Below, piece by piece: positions 61,680 through 64,000 of a DNA stretch of 64,000 bases. This stretch comes from Hofstenia miamia (taxonomy: Eukaryota > Xenacoelomorpha > Acoela). The position numbers were made by a program, and so were the translations under genes. A model generated the notes under the pieces. It did not search any database. It was not told the DNA's origin and saw nothing but the letters and a program-made list of their open reading frames with translations. The stretch lies in assembly GCA_004352715.1 (NCBI GenBank), contig SCFE01000043.1, positions 638,511 to 702,510 on the forward strand, written 5' to 3'. Each line of letters opens with the position of its first letter. The first letter of the stretch is position 1.

Positions 61680-62790
61680 TTTAATCAATATTATTGTTTA
61701 AAGTTCATTGCAAATTCGTAGTGTAAGAAAATGAGTATTTCGTTCAAGGTATTGTATTACACACCAAGTTTTAAGCTTGGCCTTGCTCGTTTTGATTTTA
61801 AGAGGGTTCAGCTCTGCTCGCCAAAGAAAACTATTTAATGAAACTCGTCTTAGCTCGATAAGTTCTTTAAAAATCGTACGCTCTCTGATTTTTTTACATT
61901 GCTCTTCCTGTCATTTAATAAGCATTTAAAACAAAGACAATTAAAAATGCATGTTGAATTAATCAGAAAAATCTTTAGTTTCAGATCAACAACGTTCAAA
62001 TTATGGAGGTTAAAGTTCTGTAATTTTGTCGGAAAAACTAAAACCAAAATAGACTAGCTGTTTAAAACAGGTTCATTTGGAGTCATTGTATTTCCAATGC
62101 AGTGTTCAATCGTGGCTTGTTGAAAAGTCTGTTACTCACAAAGCATAGCTATATTTAAAATTTATCTGAAAACATGAAATGCTTATCATTATGAAAAATA
62201 TAATGAAAATTTAGCAGATTTTGCGCTTCTATCATAAACTCAGATACTAGCCATATTTAATTACTTATTCTCTGAATTTCTAATGATGCTATCTATGCAT
62301 GTATATTCTTTCACTCATATCTAATTTTGATACTCAACAGCATAATGTAAAACATCATTTGTTGATGTACTGTTTAGAAATCTAAGCGGATGTCGTGACA
62401 TTAATGCCTTTTCTTTCACATATAGGTTAATTTGTTTGCATAATAGGTTTTAAAATATTTAATTAGTTTCCTGCAATATCTTTTCTTCGTATTCTTATAC
62501 ATTACTAATCAGGATATGTTGATTCTATTAAACATTGATTACAGAAGTCTTAATAAAATACCTTTTATCAACGGCTCAAATTCACAATGCCATTTAACAA
62601 GGACAATTAATATTCATTAACTGTGCTTGCCTTCAAAATTCTTCCATTTAATTTTCTTTGTATCTTTTTAAAATTCTACTAAGATAATATATATTGGTTT
62701 ATAGAGATCACCATGTTTTCTAATATTGCGATGATTATGATAGAAATGTTTAAAATTCGTAGATAGAATGTCGTCTATTCCTAATTATCA
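61680..62790. other. Intergenic AT-rich sequence
   Basis: No gene or paired repeat recognised; the minus ORF at 61850-62047 is unassigned. Confidence 0.4.
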
Positions 62791-62791
62791 A

Positions 62792-62879
62792 GTCGCAGTC
62801 AGCAAGATTCGAACTGCGACTCTTCAAGGGAATTAAATTTCCAATCTAAAGCCTTAGCCACCGCAGAAAATTCCCAACA
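62792..62879 (-). pseudogene. tRNA-Ser(GGA)-like relic
   Basis: On the minus strand, a 7-base anticodon loop TTGGAAA (anticodon GGA, 62840-62842) sits on a five-pair stem (TTAGA/TTTAA, one G-T). It is preceded by GTGGCTAAGGC, a D-arm-like word, and followed by a B-box-like GTTCGAATC. The acceptor arm does not pair, and the T-arm is distorted: GTCGCAG (62792-62798) and CTGCGAC (62814-62820) form a 7-bp palindrome instead. Likely a tRNA pseudogene or SINE head. Confidence 0.45.
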
Positions 62880-62925
62880 TGCGTTGACAATTAAATGTTA
62901 AGTTAAGGTACGATAAGAACTTTTA

Positions 62926-63120
62926 TTGAATTATAGATTACCATCTGCAATAAAAAAATATAGCTCAAATGAAACTTCATTAAAACCAAATGTCTGTGTT
63001 GCTTTTAGAAAACTTAATACTATTAAGAATATATTTTCTAATTTCATTAAATTTGATGAATATATGAAGCAACATGAAAACCAAGTCGAATTTCTAAATT
63101 ATTTAATTTACAACGATTAA
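62926..63120 (+). other. 64-codon ORF, unassigned
   Basis: MNYRLPSAIKKYSSNETSLK... ending NYLIYND. It begins 47 bases after the tRNA-like relic. Possibly a retroelement fragment; no motif is firm. Confidence 0.25.
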
Positions 63121-63205
63121 CAAACAAAATAACTAAGTATGATGAATTAATTTAAATATGGATGGAAATACAATTTTCGGAATAAAGGAAACCTTTCTAA
63201 GTTAT

Positions 63206-64000
63206 TGATAATGATAACAGAAACCTGCTTAAGATATTTTGCAAAGATAGAAATGTTAGAAATTCTACAAAGCTTCGAGGGGGTGGCATATTATCAATAC
63301 TACAAATAAGTCAAGTTTTAAATGTTCAAAATGACGAAGTTGAAAGCTTAAAGTTAGAAATTTTAAGATCAAATGCAAAGCATTTAATTAATGCGAACAT
63401 GACTGCCGCGCAAAATTTGAATTTGAATTTAAACTCAAATTTAAATGCGCTTGGGATAGAAGGAGACGGTAATGGTAAGCGCACTAATTCTATTTCTCAA
63501 AACCAATCTCAAAATCCCCCAAGTAACACAGAATTACCATTGTCAACAACTCCTCGATTTGTAAAAACCACAATAAAGGAGCTACCAAGAGACACAACAC
63601 TCTTTTGCATTGGAAATTCCATCTTTAAGCATATTCAAACTGAAAAACTAGTATTTGATCAAAAATGTTGCTTCCACTCTTACAAAGGTAAGAACACAGT
63701 TGAACTTAAAGACACAGTGAAATCCTATGAAAAAGTGGACATCAGAACTGTCATTGTGAACACGGGAATAATTGATGCAATAAATTGCACAAAAGAAAAA
63801 GCATTGGCGATTGATGAGTTCAAAAATGACCTTTTGGATTTGCTAAATGAGATTGATCAAACATTTTCACCCAAACAAATTGTTTTGACTGAAATTACTC
63901 CTATAACAAAAGAAGAGACAATATCAAAAAACAGCTACATATACTACTACAATTCCGTATTAAACGACGTGGCTGAACAAAATGAGAAAGTTAGTATTAT
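63206..64000 (+). CDS. SGNH-like retrotransposon ORF (ORF1 type), 3' end outside window
   Basis: Open from just after a stop at about 63203 to the window end. The first ATG in frame is at 63399. An N-terminal part has helical sequence then an Asn/Leu run (NLNLNLNSNLNALG) and a Ser/Gln/Pro-rich linker. From about 63590 comes TTLFCIGNSIFKHI (SGNH block I, with GNS in place of GDS), a HSYKGKNTVEL stretch, VIVNTGIIDAINC (position of block III, where GxND is replaced), and KQIVLTEITPI. This is the alpha/beta order of the SGNH domain in LINE ORF1 proteins. Block V lies beyond the window. Loss of the GxND Asn suggests a structural rather than catalytic role. Confidence 0.5.

Noticed and set aside
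62926-63120. Penelope-type protein fragment
   Set aside because: A faint resemblance to Penelope linker sequence only; no catalytic motif, so left unassigned.
1-64000. CRISPR arrays, operons, bacterial genes or ribosomal RNA
   Set aside because: No regularly spaced repeats, ribosome-binding sites, operon-like gene packing or rRNA words were seen; the window is clearly eukaryotic.

Overview
This is an AT-rich stretch of animal genome. It holds one recognisable host gene and is otherwise packed with degraded, often nested, transposable elements (TEs). GT-AG introns, AATAAA polyadenylation signals, (TA)n microsatellites and runs of N mark it as a draft eukaryotic assembly. The phylum cannot be fixed from sequence alone. 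The TE mix (Tc1/mariner, hAT, piggyBac, Kolobok-like, pogo/Tigger-like termini, non-LTR retrotransposons, a Penelope-type GIY-YIG fragment, a virus-like capsid gene) together with 44-bp introns beside kilobase introns suggests a TE-rich invertebrate such as a hydrozoan or a flatworm.

The host gene is PSMD5, the 26S proteasome assembly chaperone (S5b). It lies on the + strand from 13226 to 61127. I could splice nine coding exons in consistent phase into an open frame of 1509 nt (502 codons plus stop), close to the roughly 500-residue length of animal PSMD5. Introns 1 and 4 are each exactly 44 bp. Introns 6 and 7 are 5.0 and 4.5 kb. Intron 8 is 34.2 kb and contains almost everything between 26.7 and 60.9 kb.

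Layout: 1-13 kb upstream of PSMD5 holds a MITE-like element (748-1560), a long-terminal-inverted-repeat element (about 2830-7012) carrying a broken LINE, a 316-bp hAT-type MITE (7038-7353), a mariner (7707-9417) and a LINE reverse transcriptase (11670-12816, minus). 13-27 kb holds PSMD5 exons 1-8, with introns invaded by mariner, Penelope-type, LINE, mariner-like and Tc1-like sequences. 27-61 kb is intron 8: a virus-like structural gene cluster (28.1-29.4 kb), a piggyBac relic, a pogo/Tigger-like element (32454-41067) that contains a LINE, a hAT with a perfect 8-bp target duplication (which itself contains a mariner), and an internally deleted mariner. Further along are an SGNH-hydrolase relic, an unclassified transposase-like gene (43.3-45.8 kb), a second hAT, the tail of an R2/RT-type LINE, a Kolobok-like element with TTAA target site, and a second piggyBac with its own intron. 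61-64 kb holds the PSMD5 3' end, a small MITE, a tRNA-Ser-like relic and the start of an SGNH-like retrotransposon ORF that runs off the window.

Assembly quality needs attention. Nearly every isolated N joins two copies of the same sequence or the two ends of an element whose middle is missing. A 304-bp tandem duplication has no N at its junction. An 18/19 match to the Tn5/Nextera mosaic end lies at 46587-46605. Several apparent duplications are therefore probably not biological.
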